From Bacteroidota bacterium (GTDB lineage: Bacteria > Bacteroidota > Bacteroidia > AKYH767-A > OLB10), in contig JADJOZ010000004.1 in the NCBI GenBank assembly GCA_016713525.1, forward strand, positions 62,001 to 126,000: a stretch of 64,000 bases of DNA. The letters run 5' to 3'. Positions 1 through 8,622 of the stretch are shown here, piece by piece. The translations under genes and the position numbers were made by a program. Every line of letters begins with the position of its first letter. The first letter of the stretch is position 1. The notes under the pieces were generated by a model, which saw nothing but the letters and a program-made list of their open reading frames with translations, had not been told where the DNA came from and did no database searches.

Positions 1-707
1 AAAAAAATCAAAACCGAAACCTATTACACCGTTCCATTTTTGTAATTGACCGGCTACATGATCAAAGCCAATTTGTCCTGAGGATTTGGGATACTTTACT
101 CTATCATTAACTATAAGAAAATCCCCAAGGTGGGTTTTGCCATCCGGCTTTTCAAAATCTTTAATACTCTTTGGTATTCTTCCAAAATCCCAATGTTTTA
201 ACCTTATGGTTCCATACACATGGTTAATAGTTTGCGAATCACTTTTGAAAATTAAGTGTTCTAACAACCTATCATAATTAAAAGTTATAATTTTATAATT
301 TCCATTTCCTTCAAATTCCTTTTTGAAAATATCTATCCAATTTTCTTTATGATTTAATTCATTATATGATTTTAGAAATGCATCTTCCATTATTAGTATA
401 GAATATATGATGCAATATTTTCCTATCTCTATGAGGTGTTCCTTTTTAGGGATTCGTATTCGGGAAAAGTCATAAGTTCACCTATGAATTCATCAATAGA
501 TTTTCTATGACCGTATTCCCTGAATGAATTCAACTCATCACAAAATAAATTAAGAACATCTAATGAATAGCCGTCCTTTTGAAGTTGACTTCTAAATTCT
601 TCATTTAAACTTATAAGTTTATAAATATCATTCAAAAGGGTTTCGCCATTTTTAAATGCTTTACAAACATCCATTGATGCACCGGCACCAGTTATTAATG
701 TTTTCAT
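1..707 (-). pseudogene. SIR2-like domain protein, frameshifted, cut by left window edge
   Basis: The N-terminal frame starts at 707 and reads MKTLITGAGASMDV, the nucleotide-binding GAGAS loop of SIR2-like (SIR2_2) proteins. It stops at 429 after 92 codons. The -1 frame continues without a stop from there to base 1 and carries KIITFNYDRLLEHL and NHVYG, typical second-half motifs of the same family. Adding one A to the A5 run at 443-447 joins both halves (reads LKKEHLIEIGKY across the junction). SIR2-like proteins of this kind are often NAD-binding or NAD-degrading and frequently occur in anti-phage systems; that role here is inference. The C-terminus lies outside the window. The break is either a sequencing indel or a recent frameshift. 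No partner gene is visible on the right-hand side. Confidence 0.65.
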
Positions 708-1169
708 ATTGAGCAGATTTACAAACTATTTTAGGGACAAGTTTAGCGGTTACTAAATTAGTACAATTATCTTGTCGGTTAATTAAGGCTCAAATCAATT
801 CTCTTGTGGTATTTTGCTCATAGTTTTACATGGCAAATTACTCTAGAAAAAAAAGTTATAGATTTATACGTAATTATTGACGGCCGAACACGGAAAATAA
901 CTCGAACAGAGCGTCCTTATCCCAATAAAAGTTCCGCAAGTTTCTATAAACATAGATGCACTCCGCTATTAATCTCCGCACTATTTGCGGTGAATAAAGT
1001 GCCTATTCTCCGCATTTCCTATATATTCTCCGTAAAAAGTGCGGTGATTATGGTGGGTTTTAGCCGGATTTTCGGTTCATTTTGAGATTAAAGCAGACTT
1101 TTATATGGCTTTTTAAGATGGGTTAAGATTTATTTGCACCTCAAAATTAAAGAATTAAATGCAGTTGCC
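708..1169. other. Intergenic stretch without a supportable gene
   Basis: AT-rich DNA between the SIR2-like gene and the next T9SS gene. Around 960-1050 there are imperfect direct repeats built on CTCCGCA and TGCGGTGA. A 93-codon open frame at 804-1085 on the plus strand has no start context and no recognisable motif, so it is not called. Confidence 0.4.
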
Positions 1170-1298
1170 ATGGACCATGCTTCTTCAAAAAAGTGTAAAA
1201 ATACTCACTCCAAGATAAATGCAATTACATCAACAGACCAGGATGAGAAGTTTACACCGAGCTTGCCGCGTGGAAGACACGGGGATGAAAATGCTTAG
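1170..1298 (+). CDS. Possible 42-residue small protein
   Basis: A short frame begins MDHASSKKCKNTHSK and ends GRHGDENA. It is polar and basic, with no membrane segment or signal peptide. A TTTATTTG-like -7 element lies about 35 bp upstream. Nothing in it is recognised and it may be chance; it is listed because it fills an otherwise empty gap and has an ordinary amino-acid composition. Confidence 0.15.
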   Translation: MDHASSKKCKNTHSKINAITSTDQDEKFTPSLPRGRHGDENA

Positions 1299-1321
1299 TT
1301 CAGACTGTAAATATTCAAATT

Positions 1322-2962
1322 TTAGCGGATAATTAATTTCCCGGAAACTTCATTCATGGAATGGTTATAAATTTTGTAAAAGTATATTCCGGGTTTCATG
1401 TTACCTTTCTCCAAAATAACAGGTTGATGACTTAAATCATTCATCACTTTTAATTCTCTACCATAAACATCATATATGATCAGTGAAAATGTTTTTCCGG
1501 AAGGGTTATCAAAATATATATTGGTTTGGTCAGAAAAAGGATTTGGATATACAGACGTTTTTATTTCATGTTGCATGTCATTAATTCCAACTGGCAAGGT
1601 ATAACCGTTCCTGAAAAAACTTTGTATAGTATCATGCGCTGCAAATAAAGTATTAAGTGAATTTCCGGCGGAACTATCCACCGCCCAGGTAACAGCATAA
1701 GTGATGGTTTGTATATCACCGGGCGACAAGGTAAATTTACCGGAGGAAAGTAAAAAAAAGTAATCCCCTGCAGGTGCGTTATCTTCCCAGTTACAAGGAC
1801 AATCGGGATTACTTGTACCAGGATACATGAAGGGAGTAGGCTGATTTGTGCAGGGACATAAAGAGGTATTGATGCCTTTCAAATAATTGTAATACTCGGT
1901 TGGGCTTGCAGGATTACCCATTGGCAGCCCGTTAGCATTTTCAAAAACAATAAAAGACGAAATGCCGCAACGTTCATCGTTCTCATCCATAATGCTATCG
2001 CGATCGTTATCTATTCCATCACCAGGATCGGCAAGTGGGCCCTCTAGCAATTGAATTCCTGTTGCTGATGGATAGAAACCTGATGATGGGTCGAAAGGAT
2101 AATCATCCAGAACAAAAGCCATATTGTTACCAATGTGACTGCCTCTGCGAAAATCAGCAGGCACTGGAGTGCCCGCCCAAAATCCAAGATAGAAATCATT
2201 CAATACAATACTGGAATTATTAATAATTTTATATCGATAAAAAGTGGTGTTGTTAATAGCGGGATCTGGAGAAATAAATGCAAATGCCTGGCCTTGGATC
2301 TCCAGACCCAGAGGAGAAGACCCGGTCTGTGTTTTAATATTGCAAACATCATTGAAAACAAACCACAGACTTTGGTCACCATACAATTGATCAGATGAAT
2401 CAGGAATTGTACCTGCAATATCAAATGCAGGGTAATCTCCATCAAGGATATTATAAATACCATCGTTGTTTACGTCCACAAATGGTGCAAGTGTATTTCC
2501 GTTTGAATAATTCCCCGGAAATTGTTGCATGTCCGGGGTTGCAGGTAGCCCGCCAATAAAATCTATGACCTCCTGTCTGTTTATTTTCCAGATACGGTCA
2601 TATTGCATGCAATAAGGAGCAGCACATGAATCACCAGGCCCTGTGAAAAAATCCGTTGCATTGCTGTTTCCAGGTGTTTGTCGGAACATTTGTGCTGCAG
2701 TCATAATTTGACCACTGCCATCAATACCACCCAGCCACAAAGAGCCGGCAAGCAGGCGATTGATTCCTGACCCTTTGGGTACTTCATATTTTGGTGCACT
2801 AACAAGATCCCACCACATATCTGCCCCCGGAAAAATACCGGCTCTTACATTATTAATATCAAGTTCAGTGACCGCAGTGGATTCATCACAGTTTGTCTGA
2901 GCTTTTATTTCTTGGATTAGAAATACAAGTCCTAAAATTAAAAATATGATTTTAGTATTCAT
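1322..2962 (-). CDS. Secreted protein with T9SS type A sorting domain (546 aa)
   Basis: A signal peptide (MNTKIIFLILGLVFLIQ, cleavage near KAQT) is followed by a body with no domain I can name. Asp/Asn-rich stretches such as DVNNDGIYNILDGDYP and GIDNDRDSIMDENDE resemble calcium-binding repeats. The last 80 residues begin SVYPNPFSDQTNIYF, contain VYGRELKV, and end PGIYFYKIYN...GKLIIR, the type A sorting domain read by the type IX secretion system. The protein should cross the outer membrane and be released or anchored. Its own promoter is visible upstream. Stands alone, convergent with nothing; function of the body unknown. Confidence 0.85.
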   Translation of the reverse strand: MNTKIIFLILGLVFLIQEIKAQTNCDESTAVTELDINNVRAGIFPGADMWWDLVSAPKYEVPKGSGINRLLAGSLWLGGIDGSGQIMTAAQMFRQTPGNSNATDFFTGPGDSCAAPYCMQYDRIWKINRQEVIDFIGGLPATPDMQQFPGNYSNGNTLAPFVDVNNDGIYNILDGDYPAFDIAGTIPDSSDQLYGDQSLWFVFNDVCNIKTQTGSSPLGLEIQGQAFAFISPDPAINNTTFYRYKIINNSSIVLNDFYLGFWAGTPVPADFRRGSHIGNNMAFVLDDYPFDPSSGFYPSATGIQLLEGPLADPGDGIDNDRDSIMDENDERCGISSFIVFENANGLPMGNPASPTEYYNYLKGINTSLCPCTNQPTPFMYPGTSNPDCPCNWEDNAPAGDYFFLLSSGKFTLSPGDIQTITYAVTWAVDSSAGNSLNTLFAAHDTIQSFFRNGYTLPVGINDMQHEIKTSVYPNPFSDQTNIYFDNPSGKTFSLIIYDVYGRELKVMNDLSHQPVILEKGNMKPGIYFYKIYNHSMNEVSGKLIIR

Positions 2963-2980
2963 AGAATTGGATATTTAACA

Positions 2981-3012
2981 CAAAAATAACCTGTTTCTAA
3001 GCTTTTCTCAAA
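2981..3012 (-). promoter_or_regulatory. Bacteroidota-type promoter of the T9SS gene at 1322-2962
   Basis: On the minus strand a -7 box TATTTTTG (2981-2988) is preceded, about 20 nt upstream, by TTTG (3009-3012). This fits the TTTG / TAnnTTTG consensus of Bacteroidota primary sigma factors. The ATG lies 18 nt downstream of the -7 box. Confidence 0.6.
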
Positions 3013-3244
3013 CCAAAATTAAGGTAAATTATACATGTCTGAGGATATTAATCTTCTTAGTTGAAACCTGTAGGGAAACATAAGAAAAATCAATGGTTGG
3101 CTGTTTAACGTATTGTAGACCAAAAGACTAAAAGTTTTGCAGAAATGTGGGGCTTATTTATGACATACACAAACAAAAGCAACTACATCAACCGGCAAGG
3201 ATTTTAACAAAGTCTATAAGAAAGTGGAACCCTTGACAAAGTAT

Positions 3245-3601
3245 TTAATATTCTCTAACCAATACTTCAGTAGGAATTCCGAGAACTTCATGTAATTTGC
3301 GAATCATATCGAGTGTAAGTTTTCTCTTTCTGTTTAATATTTCGCTTACCCGACTTTTTAAACCTATTACTTCCGTCAGATCTTTCTGCGAGTAACCTAA
3401 TTGTTCCATCCTGAATTTAATGGCTTCAATTGGATCCGGCAGATCTATAGGAAATTTCTCCTTTTCATAATTATCAATTAAAAGCGAAAGCAATTCCAAT
3501 TCATCGCCATTTTTGGATCCTTTTTTTGCTTCAAAAATTACTTCCAATCGCTTTAATGCAATCTGATAATCCTTCTCAGTTTTAATTACTTTCCAGTTCA
3601 T
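3245..3601 (-). CDS. higA: HigA-type antitoxin with XRE helix-turn-helix
   Basis: A 118-residue protein with a C-terminal XRE-family helix-turn-helix: LGYSQKDLTEVIGLKSRVSEILNRKRKLTLDMIRKL at about residues 68-103 (described as motif QKDL, SRVSEIL, KLTLDMI). The N-terminal part is the extended segment usual in HigA proteins of HigBA modules. It should bind and neutralise the HigB toxin encoded 3 bp upstream and repress the shared promoter. The toxin-first order is characteristic of higBA. ATG start, directly after the higB stop, so translational coupling is likely. Confidence 0.85.
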   Translation of the reverse strand: MNWKVIKTEKDYQIALKRLEVIFEAKKGSKNGDELELLSLLIDNYEKEKFPIDLPDPIEAIKFRMEQLGYSQKDLTEVIGLKSRVSEILNRKRKLTLDMIRKLHEVLGIPTEVLVREY

Positions 3602-3604
3602 TTT

Positions 3605-3898
3605 TTAGATTTTAGTTGCATCAATCTTATCATAATCGGAATGAGTTCCTATGAATCGAATCCATACAATTTTATACGAATAATTTATTTTTACCACCAA
3701 CCGATACTTATTGCCTTTTATATTAAAAACTACCCTATTATCTTCAAGGATACTTGCTGAGGGATATTCTGTTTTAATATCACCGGGGCCTTTCCAAGTT
3801 GCATCTTCAGTTTCTTTGAACCAGGCCTTAAGTTGTTGTTCACACTCCCTATGCTTCATCCAGAAAACGCGAAGTGTCTTTTTGGCTATTACTCTCAC
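3605..3898 (-). CDS. higB: HigB-type mRNA interferase toxin
   Basis: The 97-residue protein matches the HigB family end to end: it starts MRVIAKKTLRVFW, has the central block NRVVFNIKGNKYRLVVKINY and the conserved end RFIGTHSDYDKIDATKI. HigB toxins fold like RelE and cleave mRNA on the ribosome. The start is a GTG, chosen because the family N-terminus (M-R-[IV]-I-A-K) aligns there. The -7 box ends only about 4 nt upstream of this GTG, so the transcript may be leaderless or nearly so. First gene of a two-gene operon with the antitoxin 3 bp downstream. Confidence 0.88.
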   Translation of the reverse strand: MRVIAKKTLRVFWMKHRECEQQLKAWFKETEDATWKGPGDIKTEYPSASILEDNRVVFNIKGNKYRLVVKINYSYKIVWIRFIGTHSDYDKIDATKI

Positions 3899-3902
3899 GA
3901 AG

Positions 3903-3935
3903 CAAATATAATCAAAAGTTCCATATTTGGGAACT
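3903..3935 (-). promoter_or_regulatory. higBA promoter with palindromic operator
   Basis: On the minus strand TATATTTG (3903-3910) is a perfect TAnnTTTG -7 box. Just upstream lies a 6-7-6 inverted repeat, AGTTCC-N7-GGAACT (3917-3935), between the -7 box and the -33 region. HigA antitoxins repress their own promoters through such palindromes, so this is the probable HigA operator. The remaining bases up to 4244 show no gene. Confidence 0.55.
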
Positions 3936-4244
3936 CAAGAGCCAAAAATATTTTGTCATTTTACTCTTTAAAAAAATTCTCAGGTAAAAATGAACCAAAA
4001 AGGACCCCGTTTTTTAATCTCTTACTTGCGCTATAAATACTAAAATTACTAAATTTTATCGCAAAAAAAGTTCTGAAAACCCTTCCCTAATCAAACCTTA
4101 ATCTCTGTATATCATGTAATTACAAAGCAATAGCGGCTCCAAACAGTATCTTATCATTGCATTAATAATTGCTAATTCCGGCTAAAATTGATATTTTCGA
4201 CAATCTATACAAATGACCCTTCTCACCAAAATCATAATTAAAAA

Positions 4245-4652
4245 ATGGCAAAACAAATTTTCATCAATTTCGCGGTAAGAGATCTTCAAAAATCAATGGA
4301 TTTTTACACTGCTTTAGGATTTACGAATAATCCGCAATTTTCGGATGATTCCGGAAAGTGTATGGTTTGGAGTGATAATATATTTGTGATGTTGCTGACA
4401 CATGAGAAATTTGCAACTTTCGCTACCAAACCAATTGCTGATACTAAATCAAATGTAGCCGGTCTTTTTTCTTTGTCCGTAGATAGTGTTGATGAGGTAA
4501 ATACAATTGTAACCAATGGCCTTAAGGCAGGCGGCCTTGAACCTAATGAAATGCGTGACTATGGTTTTATGCAACAACGAACTATTGAAGATCCGGATGG
4601 ACATACCTGGGAGATTTTTTACATGGATATTTCAAAATTTCCGAAGGAGTAA
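4245..4652 (+). CDS. VOC family (glyoxalase/bleomycin-resistance-like) protein
   Basis: A 135-residue single vicinal-oxygen-chelate domain. The N-terminal beta-alpha unit reads IFINFAVRDLQKSMDFYTALGF and the C-terminal unit ends EDPDGHTWEIFYMD, with the conserved Glu of the metal site in WEI. Members range from glyoxalases and dioxygenases to metal-binding resistance proteins; this short, single-motif type is usually annotated only as VOC protein, and its substrate cannot be read from sequence. Monocistronic. Confidence 0.85.
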   Translation: MAKQIFINFAVRDLQKSMDFYTALGFTNNPQFSDDSGKCMVWSDNIFVMLLTHEKFATFATKPIADTKSNVAGLFSLSVDSVDEVNTIVTNGLKAGGLEPNEMRDYGFMQQRTIEDPDGHTWEIFYMDISKFPKE

Positions 4653-4756
4653 TGGAAGTTTAGTTAGCCATGATTAGTTGAGCAGACTGTAATACCAGAA
4701 ATTTTAATTTCAGCATAAAAAATATTTGTATTCTCAAAACTGAAAAATAGATACAG

Positions 4757-6022
4757 ATGAAATACTTTATTTTAGCTATTATATTTTTTATTTCCGGCAC
4801 TTGCCTGGCACAAAGTGTTACGGAGAAACAGTGGCTTGAAGATATTGCATATTTGAAAAAAGAATTGCCGCAAAAACATTATGATCTCTTTCATAAGAAA
4901 AGTCGAAATTATTTCAATTCAACCCTTGATCAAATTGCTTCTGAAGTAAGTAATTTGGATGATTTGACCATTGCAATAAAGTTGCAACAACTTATAAGTT
5001 CATTAGGAGATTCCCATACGAATATTTCCTGGGCTAAGTACATCGACTATAAAAAACTTGTACCTGTTCAATTCCATTGGCTGAAGGAAGGTCTTTTCGT
5101 GATTCAGTCAACAAAGAATCATCAGAACCTATTAGGATTAAAATTACTTAAAATAAATGATATTCCGGTTCAGGTAGTAATTGATAGTTTAAGTACACTT
5201 TTAACATTAGATAATACTGCTATCGGTAAAAGGGATATTCCACAATTGATTAGCCTTTCTCAGTTACTCCGTTATTTTAAGATTGTAACAAATGACAGTA
5301 TCTTTTTAGACTTAAAAAATACCATCACAGGCGATGCAATCAATTCATATCTTTTGGTCATTCCCAATGAACGCCCCGATAATAATGATTTTGTGCAATT
5401 AAAATCTGAAAAAAATACTATCAGCTTTATAAACAGAGATAAGTTGTTTCACTCACATTATATGACAGATGAAAAGTTGTATTACATCCAATACAATAAA
5501 TGTTGGAGCAAAGAGCTGGAAATACAACATAACAATGGAAAAAATGCAGAAAAACTACCTTCTTTCACCGAATTTGAAGAAAATGTTTTAAATGAGCTTA
5601 AAAATGACAGCATTGACAAACTCGTGTTCGATCTGAGATATAATTCAGGAGGAAATTCATTACAAGGAACTTTATTTATTGAGAAAATAATGAGGCACCC
5701 AAAAATTCTTAAAGGAATACCTGTTTTTGTTTTGATTGGCAGAAAAACATACTCATCAGCGATAATCAATGTTATGGATTTTAAAAAGTATAGCAACGTA
5801 ACTCTTATTGGTGAAGAAACTGCTGGGAAACCGAATCATTTTGGAGAAGTCAGGAAATTTACATTACCAAATTCGGGGTTAACAGTAGGTTATTCAACTA
5901 AATATTTTCAAAGAACATCGGGTAATGAAAATACCATTAAACCCGATGTAGAAATTCTATTGTCGATATCAGATTTTGTGAAGGGAATTGATCCGCTATT
6001 GGAATATGTTATCGGTCAATAG
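4757..6022 (+). CDS. S41 family peptidase, exported
   Basis: A 421-residue protein with a signal peptide (MKYFILAIIFFISGTCLAQ). GDSHTNISW near residue 84 is the conserved substrate-side motif of the tricorn-core/S41 group. FDLRYNSGGNS at about 291-301 is followed by GRKTYSSAIIN, where Ser333 or Ser334 is the likely nucleophile. GEETAGKPNHFGE follows. No obvious PDZ domain. The protein probably acts in the periplasm on peptides or small proteins. Single gene with its own start; an AT-rich TTTG-containing element lies about 30 bp upstream but is not a clean promoter match. Confidence 0.85.
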   Translation: MKYFILAIIFFISGTCLAQSVTEKQWLEDIAYLKKELPQKHYDLFHKKSRNYFNSTLDQIASEVSNLDDLTIAIKLQQLISSLGDSHTNISWAKYIDYKKLVPVQFHWLKEGLFVIQSTKNHQNLLGLKLLKINDIPVQVVIDSLSTLLTLDNTAIGKRDIPQLISLSQLLRYFKIVTNDSIFLDLKNTITGDAINSYLLVIPNERPDNNDFVQLKSEKNTISFINRDKLFHSHYMTDEKLYYIQYNKCWSKELEIQHNNGKNAEKLPSFTEFEENVLNELKNDSIDKLVFDLRYNSGGNSLQGTLFIEKIMRHPKILKGIPVFVLIGRKTYSSAIINVMDFKKYSNVTLIGEETAGKPNHFGEVRKFTLPNSGLTVGYSTKYFQRTSGNENTIKPDVEILLSISDFVKGIDPLLEYVIGQ

Positions 6023-6216
6023 GTTTTAAAGTTAAAATGACCGAATTCGTTCGCTGCTGCAAGTAGGATCATATTTTTTCAACCCCATACAACCCCCAAC
6101 CAATTTCTTCCGTCTATTGGTCAAATTGCGGAGAAATGCTGGAGTCATTTTGTTGGCTTCCAACTAATTCGCACAACTAAACTAAACCAAAAACCAAACA
6201 CCTGGCATTCCGGCTT

Positions 6217-7836
6217 ATGAAAAAAATTTACTCGCTGCTCCTTATTACAATTGTGTTTCAGCTTATTCCATTTACACCGGCTTCTGCCAGCAACTACCTG
6301 GGTGGTGAAATTACCTGGCAATGTATGGCAAACGGCCAATATATTTTCCGACTGACTTTATACCGTGATTGTGGCGGACTTGGTTTCCCACAGTCACTTC
6401 AAATACAAACTACTGTTCCCAGTGTTCCTACTATTGTAGTCAATAAAATTGCACAAAACGATTTGAGTGCCACCGGATTTCAGGCAAATGGAACTTCTGC
6501 TTGTCCCACATGTGCCAGCGGGAGTAGTCCATTCCCCGGTGTTGTAGATGAAAATATTTATGAATCGACGCCTATCAATTTAAGTGGTGTTCCTCCTGCT
6601 GCAGGATGGTCGTTTTATTTTAATATGTGTTGCCGCAATGGAACGGTTCTAAACCTTTCCAATCCAACTTCACAGGGTTTGCAGGTGCTTTCAAAAATGT
6701 TTGCTTATAATAATCAGAATGCATTTCCTTGCTACGATGCAAGTCCTTATTTCGCAGAACCTCCTGCCAATGTTTTGTGCGCAGGTCAGCCCGCTGCTTT
6801 GCAGTATTTAAGCATTGACACCGATGATGACTTCCTGACCTACCGTTTCACCGATGCACTCAATGATCAGGGAGCTGTTATTCCGGTTTCGCTTGGATAC
6901 ACAACTGCCAATCCATTGCCAGGACCAACACAAAATCCTGCTAATACGGTAATGTCACTCGATACTTTAAATGGAGAATCTTTGTTCACGGTAAATACCA
7001 TGGGGAATTTTAATATCAACGTAGTTGTTACCTCCTGGAGAAACGGAACTAAAATATCTGAAATCAACCGCGGACACGATTTTTATATTCTATCAAACTG
7101 CCCAACCGTTGCAGGTTCACAACCAAATTTGTATCCTTCCGGCACAGCTCCCTTTGCAGATCCAATTACCGGTTTATTCACATCATATAAAGATACCGTT
7201 CTTGCCGGATCTACTGTTACCTTTCAGAAAATCATAACCGACAACGATTTCTTTTTAAATGGTGTTGCTCAGGATATCCGTCTCACTGGAGCGGGCAATC
7301 AGTTTGGTGCTAATTTTACAAATGCTTCTTCAGGATGTCTCATGCCTCCCTGCGCAACCTTAAATGCTGCTTTACCAAAAGTGTTTTCCCCCTCCGATAC
7401 CACACTATTCACATGGACGACAAACAATGCGCATTTAGCTTCAAGTGGTCCGTTGCAGGCAAAAACCTGGTACTTTCTGCTAAGAGCCATGGATAATTAT
7501 TGTCCCGCTCAAGGCATGCACGCACGCATTGCATCCATTACTGTGGTGAATAGTTTATCGGGATTAAATGAACAGGAAGAAATCACAAATATGACTATCT
7601 ATCCCAACCCTGTTACAACGGAATCATTCGAAATTTCCTGGAGTTCCATTTCACAAAAACCATTATCCGTAACCATTAGCGATATAACAGGACGTGAAAT
7701 ACTCCGCACATCACTGACACAAACTGCCGGAAAAAATAAAGCTACTATCACTCTTCCAAAAACCGCCACCGGTATGTATTTATTACAGGCTACAAGTGCA
7801 TCGGGGTATGTGAAGAAAATGAAGGTAGTTAATTAA
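6217..7836 (+). CDS. Secreted cysteine-rich protein with T9SS type A sorting domain (539 aa)
   Basis: Signal peptide MKKIYSLLLITIVFQLIPFTPASA. The mature protein begins SNYLGGEITWQCMANGQYIFRLTLYRDCGG, an opening shared by a large group of Bacteroidota surface proteins with Ig-like repeats (family recollection). Cysteine pairs (CPTCASG, MCCRNG, CLMPPC) suggest disulfides. The C-terminal sorting domain runs from IYPNPVTTESFEISW to GMYLLQATSASGYVKKMKVVN. The last four codons, V-V-N-stop, are also the first unit of the 23-unit tandem array that follows, which places the gene end inside the array. Confidence 0.85.
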   Translation: MKKIYSLLLITIVFQLIPFTPASASNYLGGEITWQCMANGQYIFRLTLYRDCGGLGFPQSLQIQTTVPSVPTIVVNKIAQNDLSATGFQANGTSACPTCASGSSPFPGVVDENIYESTPINLSGVPPAAGWSFYFNMCCRNGTVLNLSNPTSQGLQVLSKMFAYNNQNAFPCYDASPYFAEPPANVLCAGQPAALQYLSIDTDDDFLTYRFTDALNDQGAVIPVSLGYTTANPLPGPTQNPANTVMSLDTLNGESLFTVNTMGNFNINVVVTSWRNGTKISEINRGHDFYILSNCPTVAGSQPNLYPSGTAPFADPITGLFTSYKDTVLAGSTVTFQKIITDNDFFLNGVAQDIRLTGAGNQFGANFTNASSGCLMPPCATLNAALPKVFSPSDTTLFTWTTNNAHLASSGPLQAKTWYFLLRAMDNYCPAQGMHARIASITVVNSLSGLNEQEEITNMTIYPNPVTTESFEISWSSISQKPLSVTISDITGREILRTSLTQTAGKNKATITLPKTATGMYLLQATSASGYVKKMKVVN

Positions 7837-8100
7837 GTGGTTAATTAGGTGGTTAATTAAGTGGTTAATTAGGTGGTTAATTAGGTGGTTAATTAGGTGG
7901 TTAATTAGGTGGTTAATTAGGTAGTTAATTAGGTGGTTAATTAGGTGGTTAATTAAGTGGTTAATTAGGTGGTTAATTAAGTGGTTAATTAGGTAGTTAA
8001 TTAGGTAGTTAATTAGGTAGTTAATTAGGTAGTTAATTAGGTGGTTGATTAAGTAGTTAATTAGGTGGTTAATTAGGTAGTTAATTAAGTTGTTAATTCA
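7825..8100 (+). repeat. 23 x 12-bp tandem array seeded by the gene's last four codons
   Basis: Twenty-three units of 12 bp in unbroken register. The consensus is GTGGTTAATTAG, with G/A variation at position 3 or 12 (GTA or GTG; TAG or TAA). Unit 1 (7825-7836) is the coding end of the preceding gene: Val-Val-Asn-stop. Because 12 is a multiple of three, every later unit reads V-V-N-stop in the gene's frame; the last unit (8089-8100) has lost the stop. This points to expansion outward from the gene's 3' end. Confidence 0.9.
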
Positions 8101-8101
8101 A

Positions 8102-8268
8102 AGATCGCCTTCGGCTCAGGGTAATAGATTGTAGTAATTTTATAATGATCGCCTTCGGCTCAGGGTAATTGAACTTAGAATGATCACCTGCGGCTCAAGG
8201 AAATTGACAGTAGAAAGATGGCCTTCGGCTCAGGGAAATTGAACGTAGAATGATCGCCTGCGGCTCTG
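8102..8268. repeat. Five degenerate ~35-bp units containing a GCCTTCGGCTCAGG core
   Basis: The core GATCGCCT(T/G)CGGCTCAGG recurs at about 8103, 8147, 8182, 8218 and 8252, separated by AT-rich spacers containing AATTGAACxTAGAAT. The core resembles the CGCTCAGGGCAAGC element scattered through the other intergenic regions. No coding potential. Confidence 0.7.
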
Positions 8269-8622
8269 AAATCCTTATGACTTTTTTTTGAACGCAGAGT
8301 TAGGGAGGCGCAGAGCAATGCGCTGGCGCGGTGAGGAGTATTTCATCTGATCACCGCCGACGTATAGCTCGCTTATAGGGGTCATGTCAAACTCAGCTCA
8401 AGGCAAGCAATAGCATTAAGGATTAAGAATTAAGGATTAATTTTTTTATGGAAATTTTAATCATCAAATCACCAAATCTTCAAATCACCAAATTACCAAA
8501 TTACCAAATATGCACATCAGCACATTAGCACATTAGCACATCAGCACCCCCGCATCGTGCCTTGCGGGGACCACCTTCGACTACGCTCAGGGCAAGCATC
8601 AGCACATCAGCAAATCAGCACA
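8269..8622. other. Repeat-rich intergenic DNA downstream of pepD
   Basis: Holds short low-complexity words used throughout this genome's spacers: TTAAGGATTAAG, ATCACCAAATC, and CATCAGCACATTAGCA. A copy of the TTCGACTACGCTCAGGGCAAGC-type element lies at 8574-8598. No gene seen. The CATCAGCA words lead straight into the pepD stop codon on the minus strand. Confidence 0.6.

Noticed and set aside
804..1085. 93-codon plus-strand open frame
   Set aside because: No start signal, no motif, odd composition; likely chance.
7825..8100. CRISPR or phase-variable coding repeat
   Set aside because: Every unit has a stop codon and there are no spacers; it cannot extend the protein.
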